Shown here: positions 12,943 through 25,839 of the stretch, piece by piece
Position numbering within the stretch: the first letter of the stretch is position 1
Layout: each line of letters begins with the position of its first letter
From: Desarmillaria ectypa
Lineage: Eukaryota; Basidiomycota; Agaricomycetes; Agaricales; Physalacriaceae
Assembly: GCA_030407005.1 (NCBI GenBank)
Contig: JAUDYN010000006.1
Coordinates: 124,001 to 188,000 of the forward strand
Direction of reading: 5' to 3'
Length of the DNA: 64,000 nt
Notes under the pieces: generated by a model
Databases searched by the model: none
The model's input: the letters and a program-made list of their open reading frames with translations, nothing else
Told to the model about the DNA's origin: nothing
Translations under genes and position numbers: made by a program

Positions 12943-13259
12943 GGCACAAGCTTCTACTGGTGGATAGCCATCTATTATGCCTGACATAGTCTCTAGTCTG
13001 GTAGAAAAGCAGCTTACTGACAGTGGATGATAGTGCAGAGGGCAGTCTATTGGCCTCTGATTCTTAGTCTAATAGAAAAGTGAGTTACTGACAACAGATA
13101 GCAGTGTGGATGGCAGCCTGTTGTCCTCTGATCTTCATTTCTAGTGGATCCTAGTCTTGTATTCCTGTTAACTGAGCAAGTGGGTGTTGTTAGTTCTGTG
13201 GCAAGTACTAGCTTAGCAGAAGCCAAAATTTAGTGCACACATATATATGGTGTAGCACA
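12943..13259 (-). repeat. Right inverted repeat of element C
   Basis: Reverse complement partner of 8505-8821, including both roughly 71-bp subrepeats. Its outer end, read on the minus strand, is TGTGCTACACC. It lies directly against the D-type LTR relic. Confidence 0.8.
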
Positions 13260-13260
13260 A

Positions 13261-13473
13261 TGCCTAATGCTTGTCTTCATCTACAGTCTATAATAGCTCT
13301 GCACTTACTGACCCCTTTACCTTGCAAACTGGATCTCTCAGATCTCCTCATGAACTCTTGCTGAAATCTATTTTATTCTCTAATGACATACATCTTTATA
13401 ACATATCCTACCTCACTTTGATCATCCCTTCTTGCCCCTCACTCTTATACCTGATTTTGGCAGATTCCCAACA
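13261..13473 (+). repeat. Relic of a D-type LTR (3' part)
   Basis: Similar to the last third of the D LTR (about 42,430-42,676), including the CTTACTGACCCC block and the end CCAACA. It lacks about 35 bp present in D. CpG sites of D are mostly TpG or CpA here, so this is an older copy. It shows that D belongs to a repeat family. Confidence 0.75.
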
Positions 13474-13479
13474 CTTGTC

Positions 13480-14212
13480 TAGCATGCATGAGTGCCCATC
13501 CCACTGCTTATATACTACTGAGAAAGGTATAAAAACTATAAATATTATCTGAATATAGAGTATATTGGTAAGGATTTCTTTGCTAGTCATGAATAATAGT
13601 GAATAATTATGCAATAGTCAGTCTAGAGACTCTACATTTGGTCTTTCCATATCCTTGGCTCAACTACATGTCCTAGTAATATGGTTATATGACTCTTCAG
13701 ATATTGGTGTCTGTAACAGCTATCCAATCATGATTGAGAGTGTAGTCTAGCTACACTACTACCAATCATAAGAGATCCATATCACAATAGTCAGATCTGG
13801 GCTCAAGGTTAATCCATTTCTAATTCATTTTTAAGTCCTGTTTTAAGATTGCCATGTGACTAGTCATTCTGACTTAAGTATTCATGCCCAGTCCAGTTTG
13901 CTAGCAATAGAACTTTATGAGATTTGTGTACTCTGCTTCTAGTTTATTGTGCTAGTAGTATCCCTCATCTGCTAGTGACTGTATTTTGCATAGTCCTGCT
14001 AGCATTCAAGTTACTAGTCTGGCTAGCTAGTATATTTGACCCACTAGTGGTATCACATCTAAGTTCTGGATCTAGTAGTCACATACTGTTTTAACTATCA
14101 GCTTAAAGGCTCAGCTATAGTCCTCTATGTATCATTAGTATAGGATAAATATGCAATAGTATTGTTACAAAATTATAAAATCTAGGTGTGAACATATGTA
14201 GACAGTGTATCA
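13480..14212 (+). repeat. Relic of a family B LTR (3' half)
   Basis: Matches the second half of the B LTRs, from the AGTGCCCATCCCAC block to the GTGTATCA end, but is clearly more diverged than B1-B4. The first half is missing where the D-type relic joins. Confidence 0.75.
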
Positions 14213-17200
14213 CCAAGTTGAATCTTCCAATTCTAGTTCATCTCTATAGTGAGCTTGCTAAAGGTCAGCCTAGGTGCATTTCTTCCAAGTCTGTGGGCTT
14301 AGTGCCTTGTGACCAACAGGCCTAAGTGCATAGAACTGCTACAACATTATATGTTTCTCAGTGCTTCTTTCCTAGATTCAATAAGGCTTCTTATAAATAT
14401 GATAACAAATAAATTCTCAGAATACTAGAATTCAAGCTTACAGATATTAGCTAAAACTCATTATCAAGATCTATTAATGTCATTTTTATTATCTTATATA
14501 AGAAACTCTCCAGATTTTCAGGTATAATATATTATAATTAGTGAGCTTATACTTTCATATCAATATTAAAAAGGCTCTGTACATACTGAGTTATAAATGC
14601 AAAAGTGTAGAAACACTAACACACTTACACTCATATTCACACACACAAACTCCCAGTAAGTTTGAGAAAAGATGTTCAATGTAAGTACACAACAACTATA
14701 TTATTATAAGAAGTCTTATGTATGACAATGTACAATATTATGCTGGCATATAATAATTTTCCAAGTCCAAATACTTTTAAACAAGAGGTGAATGATATGT
14801 ATCACTCAGTCTCAAGGCAGGTAATATTTATTGAACCACAAGATACTCCACAAGAACATATAACTCTCTAAAGACATTACATATGACACTCAAGTGTCCA
14901 CAATGTTTCACAATATACTTAACATGTCTTAAAGCCTTGCTCTCTAAGCAGAAAACACTTCTAAACTTTTTTATAGATCTACAGAATTCTAACCTATATG
15001 ATCTAGAGACACACAGAACATAGAAACACATAGACAAGCTACAGAATTTGAATCTATGCCACTTGAGAATAAACCAAAAACCTTAAAGAGTATTGACAAG
15101 CCAAAGAATTTGAACCTCTGCCACTTATAATAACTCAGGATTCACAAAACCCAATCCAATAAAATACAAATGTATATTCAAGTATTATAATACAATATTC
15201 TTTCAGTAGAGCACAATCAATTACTGTCCAGAATAAAACTAATTGGTCATATGCAAATAAGCCATGCCTCATAAGCCCTCAAAGTGTTCAATATAACTCT
15301 AAATTCAATAGTATTCTCTTGCTCAAAACTACAAACTAATTCCTTTTATTATTGCACTAGCACACTGGCTTCATGTCACAATTGTGAGAGTCTCAAGGCT
15401 TCCTATCTAACTGTAACTACCACTCTTATATTTACTGCTAACTATGTGAAAAATAAAAACTGAAAATAGAAATGCTCCACTTCAGGCTCCCTTCCCTTCT
15501 ATACTATGCTGGTCATTAGGATTCTAATTAATATTTTACTTAGCATTCTGAGTCAGTGCCCAGTATTCTGCTATTTTATCTCCTTTGCAAGGTCTGGCCT
15601 CACTGTTTTATGTGGTGCACAACTTCTTATTGGCTCTGCAGATTTAATTTCAGTGCCATGCAACCATTCTTGACTCTATATTTCATAAAGAGTAAAGGGT
15701 TTATTTCTCTTCAGCAAAAAACCCTTCAGAAGGTTCAGGCTTTAGTAATTCTTTGATCAGAGTGATATATATTAGTAGAGTAGTTACCATATCAGCAGAG
15801 TTTTTATGTCGTAGATCAATATAGTATGAAGCATCATTAATATATTATCTTCTTCTATTGATTTACATGAGCTGTTTACATTGAGGTGTGCACTTAATAT
15901 AAGATAAAAACACTGAGGCTTCACACTTAAATGATATAAGAGTGCTGCTTTAAATCAAAGCCATGTGCTCTACTTATATTATATTTGTTTATATTATTTC
16001 TATCTCAGTGAATGTTACTCTATACATTACATGCACTGTATTATTACTTACTGAGTGTATGTATATTTGCATTCATAGAATTTGCAAAATTACATGTCTG
16101 AACATATTAAGTGTATATCAGCATAATATAATCTTCTAGTTTTTATTTAACTCCTATGAGTGTACATCTTAAGTTGAGTATACAGCATTAAAGTTTAGGA
16201 TTCAGCCTTCTAGTCTAGCATACCTAGCAGGTACAGTACTGTGACTAAGTCCTGTTTAGTGTTCCCTGCTGCCTATGATATAACTTGGCTTTTTATTCAG
16301 TCCTCATATAGTATTCATGTCAGTGTATCATTTATAGCCCACTTACTCACTGTGTCTTAGCATACATGCATATAATAGCAGATTGTAAAATTACACATAT
16401 AAATAAGCTATAGTTGTAACAGCATTAAGTCTTCATCCACCTCTATGATTTGTTGGAGGTGAATCCACTGTTGCAGGATGGCTATCTGATCATTCAATGT
16501 CTTCTCTAATCATATTTTTCTTCTGATTCATTCTGCTATCCAGAGCACCAGCCACTCATTTTCTCATTGCTGTTCTCATTCAGCTTCTGGGTACTCTACA
16601 GTTATTATATACTAGGTCTTTCTCTATTTTTTTAATCATTGTTAGTTTATTTGTTGGAGACCCTCTGTCTCCTGTTTTGATTCTTGTGGATAGTTGAGCA
16701 GCTTCTAGATTCCTCAGAATCTTCTTATATCTTATGGGAATCTACCACCTTAGGCAGCTTATTCAGATTTTTTGCCATTAGGCTACTCATATCTATGTTG
16801 TGAGTGCCACTGCCAGGCAGCATATTCCTACTCCTCTTGAGTTTTGACTAGTTTTTAAGGGAATCTGCCATCTTTGGAAGCTTTTCTGAGAGCTCAATAG
16901 GTTTGGCTTTGCATCTTATTATGTCAGTTTGACTTGGCAATTCAGCTCTATGTTAGGATCCACTGTCTCCCTGCTCATCTGCCTCAGGATTTTGTTCAGA
17001 GCTTTTTTTCAAATGAGAAATTTGCAGTTTTTTATCAGTCTGAATTTGAGGATAATTTGAAATAAATATATTTTCTGTACTTACTGAAACATTATGAATC
17101 TGACCAGCAGTAGGTGCATGCATACTGTGTCCAAAAACTGATTATTCTGCTGGAGAAGATGAACTATCTACTTCTCTGGCTCCTCTTTTATCTTCTTAAT

Positions 17201-17223
17201 TTTACTAGCACTTTCTTTATTAA
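14213..17223. other. AT-rich, CpG-poor sequence without recognisable gene
   Basis: Stops are dense in all frames. The strand switch, low CpG content and occasional gag-like low-complexity text on the minus strand (about 16,430-17,160) suggest ancient retroelement debris. No domain or LTR end can be supported. Confidence 0.5.
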
Positions 17224-17800
17224 TATCATGACTTAGCCTTATCTTACCTTATCATAGGCAGCTAAAACTTATCTAATCTCACATCTAAATATCATATAAC
17301 ATTCATCCATCAATATCATCTTAATGCATTAGTAACAGATGACCAACATTTTAACTGTGATATATTATTATCTCACCTCTCTTATTGGTTCATGGACATT
17401 TAGTTTATTGTTTTCTCATTTCTATAGCAACACTATTATTAGCTATATAGTATTTAAGCACTGTCTATATCATTTTTAGCTCTTAGCTTTAGACTAAAGT
17501 TTAATCCTGACTTATTTTACTCACTTATTTAATATTATGATTTTTTCTTATCTTATTCAAGTGCCAACTCCATTATCTTATCTGACATCTAAATGCCACT
17601 ATCTTCAGTGTATATCCACCAGATATTTCTTCCATCTCAACAATAGATGCTGATATCAGGACACTTAGGCATAGTTGCTGTGACACATAGATATCTCACC
17701 ATTTCTCTTTCTTTCAGCATGGTTACCACAATAATACTAGACTGACTTGGTGAGATTTATAGCAACATATGTATATCTTGCTATGTTTCACATTTCAGAT
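17224..17800 (+). repeat. Two degenerate family A LTR relics in tandem
   Basis: Starts resembling the plus-oriented family A LTR start (TGTTATGATTTTT...CTTATC) occur at about 17,224 and 17,533. The first is followed by a TATA-like stretch and GACTAAAGTTTAATCC, which parallels GACTAAAGCTTATC in the solo LTR at 30,082. Limits are approximate. Confidence 0.45.
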
Positions 17801-19060
17801 CTGATTACCATATATTTTATGCTTGGACTATGCATAGACACTGACTCACTAGCTTTATTATTGAATATTTTGACATCTTTTTGATGGGTCACCCTTGCTC
17901 TTTTTCTGCTTTTGGGAACCCCAAAATATTTTCCTCTCAATGTTATACCCTACACCAGCAGGTACAATGACATCCTGAAAGGGCATTAAGTACTATCTAA
18001 CCTCTGGTAAGACTATCCAACCTACCTGGCCCAACAAAATCCCACAATATATACACATCACCAGTAGCCTCATTGATATTAGTCATATGAAAGCTGACAA
18101 TGACATGTCTTCATGGAAAACATTGAGAGAATGATTTATTCCTTTCCAGGACAAAACTGGCACAACAAAATGGTGAGTTGAACAAACACATGCTGGAAGG
18201 CTGTACCATTGTCATAGCTGGTCAACCCATCATCAGGCCACACCTCCTTGCCCAACCACAACATAAGCAGCACCTGCAGTCCTCATGGTAGCAGTCTTCA
18301 ATGCTTTCACTGTCATCTATCATGTTGACTTGAGCCATCCCATCTCCTACCTGCAGCCAACAAATTGGCACTGATCTTTGGTGGCATTCTCAGATGGAGA
18401 CATTTGAATTATCTGACCCAAAGTGACAGGATGATGAGTCCAGGAGAGTATCTGATACAACTGGAGGCACTTTGGGATCTGTAGGCTGTTCCTCCAATTT
18501 TTGTACTGTAAGTCTTTGACCTAGCTTCATTGATGTAACCACATACCATTCATCTCACATGGTCATTCAAGCTTTGATGAGCTGCTGCTGTCTATGGGCA
18601 CTATTCTGATTATGTAGATCCAGAACAATCTGCATCGACATTAGCAAGAAGGTTGTTCAACAAGGAGTAGTATATTCAAACCTGTTTGATAAGCATCTCT
18701 CTGCCTATCATCATCCTCAGCTTGCCTATCTGAACTAGTCTAAAATATGAACAGTATTGACTGACATGATATCCTTGTCTCAGCCTCCAATTAAATGCAT
18801 TGTAGAAAGTGTTTGAGATAGGTTTGCAGCATGCGCCATTCATGCTAAGCTTCCTTTATTTATTTATTTTGTCAGATTCCTTCATTACACCACCAATGCC
18901 AACATGCACCTGTCATTTCATTCTGATATCATGCCCTTCCACTGCTTCCAGCCAAAGATTGACCAGCTCCTATAGTATCCATACCAAGCTGCAGTAAATA
19001 TTAGCAAGTAAAATTCCTTATAGCAACATGGAATCAAACCTGGTCAATACTTTACAACAA
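17801..19060. other. CpG-poor repeat debris, unassigned
   Basis: Broken frames on the plus strand read like degraded protein text, but no domain can be named. The CpG content rises abruptly at about 19,060, which marks the edge of the single-copy island. Confidence 0.45.
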
Positions 19061-19326
19061 CTTCCCTGAAACGGGGGTATAACGGCTCCGGACTTGATGG
19101 TCAGCGCGATGCGTATGAGGTTGTCCTACTGGCCTTCTTGATAGATGCGGTTCTCACGTCGGAGGGCTCCCAGCATTGGCTTGGCGTTCCTTCGAATACG
19201 ATTGGTGTGGTCAAAATCGTGATTATATCGCTTGTAGATTCGAGTCTCTCGATGGCTGAGGGTAGGAAGGGGTGTAATGGTTTCTTTGATTTTGCGGCTA
19301 GCGTGCCGCGTCCATCCTGACCGCAA
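19061..19326 (-). pseudogene. Truncated unidentified coding remnant at the island edge
   Basis: The minus strand has an open stretch rich in Arg and Lys (about 66 codons, with ETRIYKRYNHDFDHTNRIRR). A TAG then interrupts the frame, and coding-like text continues to the repeat boundary (DNLIRIALTIKSGAVIPPF). I do not recognise the family. The boundary position suggests that repeat insertion removed the 3' part. Confidence 0.3.
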
Positions 19327-19732
19327 ATCGCCGCCTTTATTCAGTGGGTAAGTTCAGGCTGTGAATCCGACAACGAGCAGGAGACAGCCTACCGTCGTCC
19401 TTTCAACGATTTAACCTTACATCATGTGTCTGGGTGCAACAGGAGCCTGTCACGATTCACCAACGCTTTTCTCAAGGTACATCGTTTCGTCGCTCTGATT
19501 TCTTAATCGCTGTTTCTCAGTCCAATCTCGACCCAGTTTTCTATTCATAGCAACTTGCAATATTGTCGGCCGGCCTCACCGTTAGCGAAGGTCTATGCAT
19601 TCTCGCACAGACGAGCATTTCAGTGGGACTTCGTAACGTATTCGTAATGATACGTAGGTCCTCAATTGCGTTCGAGTCACTCGGCTGACTTATCTCTACA
19701 ACGTCATTAGGCTCTATGTAGCAAGGTCCAAA
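19327..19732. other. Spacer within the island, no gene supported
   Basis: CpG-containing sequence. A short plus-strand exon pair with a 44-bp GT...AG intron can be drawn near 19,423-19,660, but the peptide is not recognisable. Confidence 0.3.
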
Positions 19733-20340
19733 GTGCCTACTCTGCACGAAGAATCTCGCCCGTTCAGCGTCTTTTACGCGCTACTCTCTGAAATCGCATA
19801 CACGTCATCACGGGACAAAGCGGAACCACTGCATGGACGCTTTCATCTTTCTCGGACCCTTCTATCTTCCACAGAAAGAAGCTCTCCCTACTCGGTCCAG
19901 GACGAAAATGGAGAGTTCGCGTTTCCCTTTCCGGCGGATGACTGCTTACAGAGGAGAGTCCCAAGATTAGCAAAGATGGATGGTTTACCGACGTCGGAAA
20001 AGTGGTCGTCATCTTCATGCCATCCCCCACACCTCTCTTGCTTTAAGGTTAAGCGTGGACTACCACGACACGCATCAAATCAACTTCGACGCCGTCGACT
20101 TGACGTTTCCCCATGTGCAGCCTTTCGACTACGACCTTCTCTCCCTTCAATGATTTTGGCTGTGTGTCCACACTCCTCACCATTGACATGTTGGAGGTCG
20201 TTATCACCCACCATGCATCGTTCTGTCCGCAAGACCCGGCATGGGATGCTCTACTCATGCAGGGCATCTTTCCTCCGATGCACCAGTCCTCCCTTGCAAT
20301 GATGGCCCTTGGTACGACGAGTGAGATGTTATAAATGCTA
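19733..20340 (+). pseudogene. Possible frameshifted coding remnant
   Basis: Protein-like text moves between the three plus frames: YSVQDENGEFAFPFPADD, then VDYHDTHQINFDAVDLTF, then DMLEVVITHHASFCPQD. A 189-codon open frame covers part of it. This is the pattern expected of a former gene with several indels, or of short exons. No family is recognised. Confidence 0.3.
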
Positions 20341-22262
20341 CGATCCACGCGGAGCTGAAGGAAGACGCTGTCTGCTGCATTGCCCAGGAAGAATGGACAA
20401 GAACCGCTTGACTAGCAGCTCTTCTTCGGAAGGTAGAAATGCAGGTCATAGTTGCTCGTGACTACGAAATGGCATTAAAAGTAAAAAAAAATAAACATTG
20501 TCTTTGTGGTTCAATATTAACTTGTCGCTCACCAATGTTCTACCATGCAAATGTTAAAGCACACACTATGACGTTGTGATAGTGAAGAAATACACATCGT
20601 GCTAACACGAAGGGACAAGTTAGAATGTTGACATGTCCGAGAAGTATGGGATGTTTCTCGTTTGAGCTTTAGTCTTGAATCGTTCCTGATGCTATTTGAA
20701 ATATACGATTTGAAGTCTGAACATCGCTGCCATGCTTACGAGGGCTGGTACTCTTTATACATTCTCCACAGCACTAGATATTTTTCCCTGCCTGGCGTTT
20801 GAATGCCTAGGCCCTGCACTGGCACGACTATATGCGCTATTATGTCGTTCCCTCCAAAAGCTCAGCCAGAAAGAGAAGAGGGCGGATTAACGGCCAGGAA
20901 TCATCTGACGTGTTCTTCAGAAGGAGTCCGAGTAAGTTGCAAGTAGTGCTCGTAACTTCCGGGTAGCAATAAGCACTTAATAATATATATTGAACCCTGT
21001 TCTCAATGATAAATACTCCAGAAGAGTACTCCGGTAAATCCTACTGAACAGGTACGTAGTTGGTGGTAATCGATGAGCTAGCTGTTTCTGCGAAGGTGAT
21101 GGCCGAATACGGAAAGACAACGAACCCGAGAAGCACCGGATCCTTCTTGTTCGAGTTTTAAGCTCGAGTTGGTCTTGATGTTCGCATGTGTAGCCCAATT
21201 CCTGAACTGGAGTCTGAGGATGAACCAGTGTAGACTTCGCTGCCATAAATACGAGGGTGACTGAGACCGATTCAAGAAGTCTGAGTCTAGTATGCCGAGT
21301 TTCAAGTGTTAATACGCAGCTCTTCTCCCATGTACACTGGCCACTGGCTGCTTTCATTGAATCCTCCAGGGCCAGATAACATCTCCTGTCTGCCTATCTT
21401 GGCTTCTAAATAGCGGTAACCGCGGTGCTGTAGCATTTCTTCCTCCTTCAAGTTTTCGACCAAAACGTGAACACGATAATACTTATTTGATTTAACTCCG
21501 GGACAAATCGTCTCCGCAGCTTCAGACTGGTCCCGACGCCGAAGCGATCCCGCATCCCCTTACCGAGGAAGGAACGAAGTACTTGGCCGGTCTTCCTCCG
21601 TCCCCCCGGATCACTATGCCGATCAATTTGGAGACTTGCGTCATTGCTCGCTACTGTTAGAAGAAGGTACAGTCACTTATCGCGCGAATACACTATCTCC
21701 CGAGTACAACACCCGGAGGATATCCGGTCGAATAGAAAGCGGAATTATTTCTCTTTCTTTCATAGTAATATCTCGAGTGCCTCCTCTGATTGACCCTGAT
21801 GATTCCCTTTCAACAGGAGACAGTAATTTGCCATTCCAATTTACAGATGATATCATACATCGCATAGCCACAGCATGTGCTCGTGGCGAATGTCAGTTCG
21901 AACAGGTGTTCCCTGGAGTCCATCACTGTACATGGTCGAATTGGGCTCGTTATTCCGGCGGCAACGTTAACAGCCATACCAGTGTAGCAGTAAAGGGAAC
22001 CATACCGGGAAGATCAATAATGACTCTTTCAGTCATAGACTGCTAAACCCCATCTGATTTCTGAGTACCAGTTCGCGAATCCCATGTCTAAATATACACG
22101 GAAAGTGCTACAGCTCTTTATACGGTATTTCGCTCGCTGTTTCGCAACCATCAAAATGAGTGGAAAATGGAACCAATGAACGAATGGACCTCTCGACAAC
22201 CACAAAAACATATGCAGCAACGGCAACTCAATCTAGGAAATAACACCGACAGTTCGAGCACA
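20341..22262. other. Island sequence with no recognised gene
   Basis: Normal CpG content. A minus-strand open stretch of about 86 codons (about 21,310-21,570, with NKYYRVHVLVENLKEEE) and a plus-strand ORF (21,636-22,046) are present. Neither matches a family I know, and neither has a supported splice model. Confidence 0.35.
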
Positions 22263-22269
22263 TATAAAA
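22263..22269 (+). promoter_or_regulatory. TATA box of the DUF6699-like gene
   Basis: TATAAAA lies 42 bases before the proposed ATG at 22,311. This favours that start over an in-frame ATG-like codon upstream at 22,167, which would lie before the TATA box. Confidence 0.55.
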
Positions 22270-22310
22270 CAGGTGTGCATCTTTCATTGGATTCATTATC
22301 CATTATTACC

Positions 22311-23063
22311 ATGTCGCCAGTATCTACCAAACGAGTCCATTGGGAAGACGACTTCGACCGTGACGGCGCCCTTCACCGCGCGCCCTTCTACGTGACGTTC
22401 CTCGTCGATCCGGCACCTCCCTCCCAGGGCCAGTCACTTCCCCAATCCCCAATCACACCCATCTCATTCCCCAAGCATCGGCAATCACCTCCTCCACGTC
22501 CATGTCTCCGCCCACCAGCGCCCTTCAAGCAACCACCCCTTCATCGAGCGCCCTCCCCCTTCCCAGGACCTCGCCGTCATTCAATACTGCATCGGGCTGA
22601 CACGGAACGAGCGACCCGAACGCCCCTCCCGCCTACGACGCGTCTCTCCATCCACCGCGCGCTTCGTCTGGGAACATGCCAACCCCTCGACTTCTTCTCC
22701 CCAAGCCGCGTCGTCGCGCACTCCCAAATCGCGTACGAACCTGCGTCTAAACCGGCCTTTCAGAGGGTCTCCATCCTCATCGAGATAGACAGCATCGAGC
22801 GGTTTAAGATCGAAATTGTCCGTAAGGACGGGATCCTCACAGTTGAAGACATCCTCACGTGGGCGCAGAAGGTGTTAAGGGAACGCCTCGAGCCGAGAGT
22901 GATGGGTGGGTGCTATAAAGAGAAGTGCAGGTGTGGCTGTGGGAGGTATGTTGATAAGGAGAGCGATTTCACGACAGTCTTCGATGGGTTGAGTGTTAGG
23001 GCCGGCGATTGGGAGCTCAATAAGTGGAGGATGCACCTGAGGAGGGTGAAGTCTAGAGTATAG
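22311..23063 (+). CDS. DUF6699-like protein (250 aa)
   Basis: A single-exon ORF of 250 codons. The start is chosen because a TATA box lies 42 bases upstream and the context is ACC ATG. The N-terminus has KRVHWEDDF, followed by about 90 Pro-rich, probably disordered residues. The C-terminal half has the pattern I associate with DUF6699, a mushroom-expanded family of unknown function: a HRALRL and PLDFFSPSRV segment, then YEPASKPAFQRVSILIEI and GILTVEDILTWAQKVL. A Cys-rich insert (CYKEKCRCGCGRY) follows and is not a feature I know from the family. No intron or stop interrupts it, and codon use includes CpG as in other island genes. The family call is by pattern only. Confidence 0.6.
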   Translation: MSPVSTKRVHWEDDFDRDGALHRAPFYVTFLVDPAPPSQGQSLPQSPITPISFPKHRQSPPPRPCLRPPAPFKQPPLHRAPSPFPGPRRHSILHRADTERATRTPLPPTTRLSIHRALRLGTCQPLDFFSPSRVVAHSQIAYEPASKPAFQRVSILIEIDSIERFKIEIVRKDGILTVEDILTWAQKVLRERLEPRVMGGCYKEKCRCGCGRYVDKESDFTTVFDGLSVRAGDWELNKWRMHLRRVKSRV

Positions 23064-25839
23064 GCGCAGATTCAAGAAGCAAATCGAAGATATTGTACAG
23101 TAGTAGAATCGGCTCGCATTGGATACCATATACGTAACAGGAATGTATTACCACTGTAACAGTAGTAACACTGTAGGTAGTCACAAATTTGGAGGAAGCA
23201 CTATTAGGAACTTAGCTTGGTGTGACTGAGAATCGGAAAACGACTTACAGAATGGAACAGTGGTCCTTGCCTTGCAATGTGTCCATAGGGACGCCCGTCA
23301 CCTGGGTTATGGATATGATAGGAGGTGCAAGGATAGGTGTGGCGACAACAACGGTAAGCAACAGCTTGAGACAAGGCAGTACTCTAGCGAAGTCGGACCG
23401 TCGACTTCGCTGTCACCGTGCCGCCAGTTCCTCTATATATACCATGTCGTCATTCTGGTGGTACATTGCTTGTTGTGCATCAACGTGGAACTGGACTCCT
23501 CGCCTGTAACGCCTTAAATAAAGGATAGAATCCTACGGAGAACCTTGGGAGAGCCGGGCAGGTTGATCCAAAGTTTAGCTTCGGCATTGGAAAATTGAAA
23601 CATCTATCCGATATCGCAACGAATGGAGAGCCTCCGGGTTGTTCTGAGCCTACATGGGCCTAAATCCCGCAGGGATCTTCAGAACATATCTGTTTTGATA
23701 ACCGAGAGTCTATGAACGAGTCAAATATACGACAGCCACATGCAGACAGAACATACTGTCCCTCCATTCCCTCCTCAAAGTCTAAAATCGCATTTTCTCC
23801 CAATATCGGATGCGCGATATCGGTGCTCGAGTGATAGAAGAACCCCGAAATTGACCGGCGACCAACCTTGAATCCACCGAAGTCTGCGTCGGACAACCGG
23901 ATGAATGGCAAATTAACATGATGAGCTGAAAAATGCAGAGAAACTAGCCGTACGGAGAGCTCTTTATGCGAAGGAACACCTGCACTTGCCGGCCTTCAAT
24001 AAAAGCTTGGAGCATCATGATGGCCACTGGGCCGTAGGGTTCAGGGTTCGGGAACCGGAACGCGATACCGAACCCTAACCTCGCAATTCTTCAGCAGCCT
24101 CAGACAACAAGTTCATTACTTATAAACGGAACTTACCCTATGTCAAGTCCAGCTATGAATCACCAAAGCACCGACATACATATTCAAGCTATTTCTGCTG
24201 CAAAGACTGCTCCACGTTACCGCGGAAGTGTGAAACGTGCGACTACGCGCTTCGGCGACCAAGAAGCTTCCAGTACCACCACTATCAGCATTATGGGGTC
24301 CCAGAATTCGACGGCCGCGTGAGGCTAGATACACGTGAGCTGAGAAGAGAAAGAAAAGAGGAGCATTTACGACACTATTAACGAGAACGATGCAAGGTCC
24401 CGGGCCAAAACACAAGAGCTTCATGAGGATAAAGTTATTTCTATAGACTTGAGCACGCATTCCTTCCCATTGGCAAGAGATGGTCTTCAGCTTCGGGGCG
24501 CCAAGCCCTAATCCTAGTCAACGGACCCCGGAAAATTTTAGCTCGTAGAAAAGACTTGATTCGACGAGAGATGAATTAGTCGCATGCATTCACACATCAA
24601 ATATGGAATTAACGCACCAGAATCTCTTCAGAGTGCAAGCGATAGTATCTCCGGTCCGCTCATAACAGCCCAGGAAAACGGGAAAGGTCTTGGAACGGCA
24701 GACTCCCAGAAGTATATTGCGCAACCAACTGAAGGCTTGGACAGCGATGGATGCAGTCATCCAAAGTGCATATACTACATGTGCGACTCAATCCTCTGCA
24801 TTCCATGATGACCCAGAAAAGTAAGAAGGGCAAGTAAAATCTGTTCAAAAATTTCCGTTTACATCACTTCTCAACCACCTACCCCATCATTGAACAAAGT
24901 ATTGAAGTGCTGAAGATTGAAAACGCCGTGATGTACGGTGGTGTTTCCAACTCTGTGAGGTTTTCGACGGAAAACGCAACAGCCCCATGTTCGAGATCGC
25001 TGTTGACGGCATCATGCATCCAGGTTCTGTACCGAGCTACTAATCTGATCCCTAGGTGTCGGCTATTGCCGACAGGCTGTTGGCAGTTAAGGGCAGTTTC
25101 GGCGCTGTGCCAAGTTCGGCTTGCCGATATAACTCCGAGTCTCCGACCGGCCAACATGATGCCGCAAGGTTCGATGAATCGCAAGGATGGGTTGAAGGTT
25201 CCTGCTCCGAGTCTGCTCGTCGCCTGTAGCCGCTCAGAAGGTTCTAGTAGTACAGGTTTTGGAAGTGTTCTACTGTTTTCTGGTAAGTAAAGAGTACGAA
25301 GGAATATTGTAGAAAAGGAAAGAAAGTTCTAAGTATGAATTTAGGTACTGTAACTAATAAGGCGAGGGATGGGGAATATCCATAACAGACATGAAAGGAA
25401 TTGCTAGCACCCCCAGCGAGACACGGACTGTCATAACTTACGTTTAACAGGAGAGTGAATGTTCATGGGGCGCTGGCGATGCCCTAATAACTATGTGGCT
25501 TCTATTATACTGCCAGAATATGTAGAATTACTAGAAATGGATAACTAAGAAAATTAGTAAGCGTCCCGGAAGAAGATGAGGAGAACGAGCCAAAGTATTC
25601 GTGCAGGCCCGGGCTTCCGAATTTTAAAACGGGAATCCGTATGCCAACATGGACATTCGACAGTATGTATCGGCATACAGAAGGACCACGGAGAGGGATG
25701 GCTTCGTACTACACCATACTATGAATGGACGTAATAGTATGCTGGACAGAGTGAATACACCGAATAGGCATCCCAGTGTCCCGAGGGATTTCTTTCCGGC
25801 GACCTAACTACATCACTGTGAATATCATGAGCAAGAAGC
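23064..25839. other. Island sequence with no recognised gene
   Basis: CpG content is normal. Short open frames occur on both strands (for example minus 23,660-23,911), but none has recognisable domains or a credible splice structure. A 9-bp inverted repeat with a 16-bp loop lies at 24,043-24,076. Confidence 0.4.

Larger units (their letters stand above)
8505..13259 (-). mobile_element. Element C: Ty3/gypsy-like gag-pol enclosed by 317-bp inverted repeats
   Basis: Two 317-bp repeats in opposite orientation (8505-8821 and 12943-13259) flank a minus-strand gag, protease, RT and RNase H region. The RT is of a gypsy type common in basidiomycetes (CTYEGRVP, IKNWEPC, SFLGTSG). RNase H ends with HIPGIKHGMDGLSRH, and the left inverted repeat follows where integrase would be expected. 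I see no integrase and no tyrosine recombinase. All frames are broken. The right end abuts a relic of a D-type LTR. Confidence 0.6.

Noticed and set aside
8505..13259. Element C as a DIRS-type retrotransposon
   Set aside because: Inverted termini fit, but no tyrosine recombinase or methyltransferase text is seen, and the RT motifs are those of a gypsy group common in basidiomycetes.
20977..21357. Minus-strand ORF of 126 codons and overlapping frames
   Set aside because: The open pieces shift between frames and match no family I know. Not enough to call a gene.
21636..22046. Plus-strand ORF of 136 codons upstream of the DUF6699-like gene
   Set aside because: No recognisable domain, no promoter motif and no splice evidence. 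Left as unassigned sequence.
24043..24076. Inverted repeat AGGGTTCGG / CCGAACCCT with an AACCCTAAC stretch resembling telomeric repeats
   Set aside because: Only 9 bp of stem with a 16-bp loop and a single telomere-like unit. It is not an array and has no flanking terminator or gene context.
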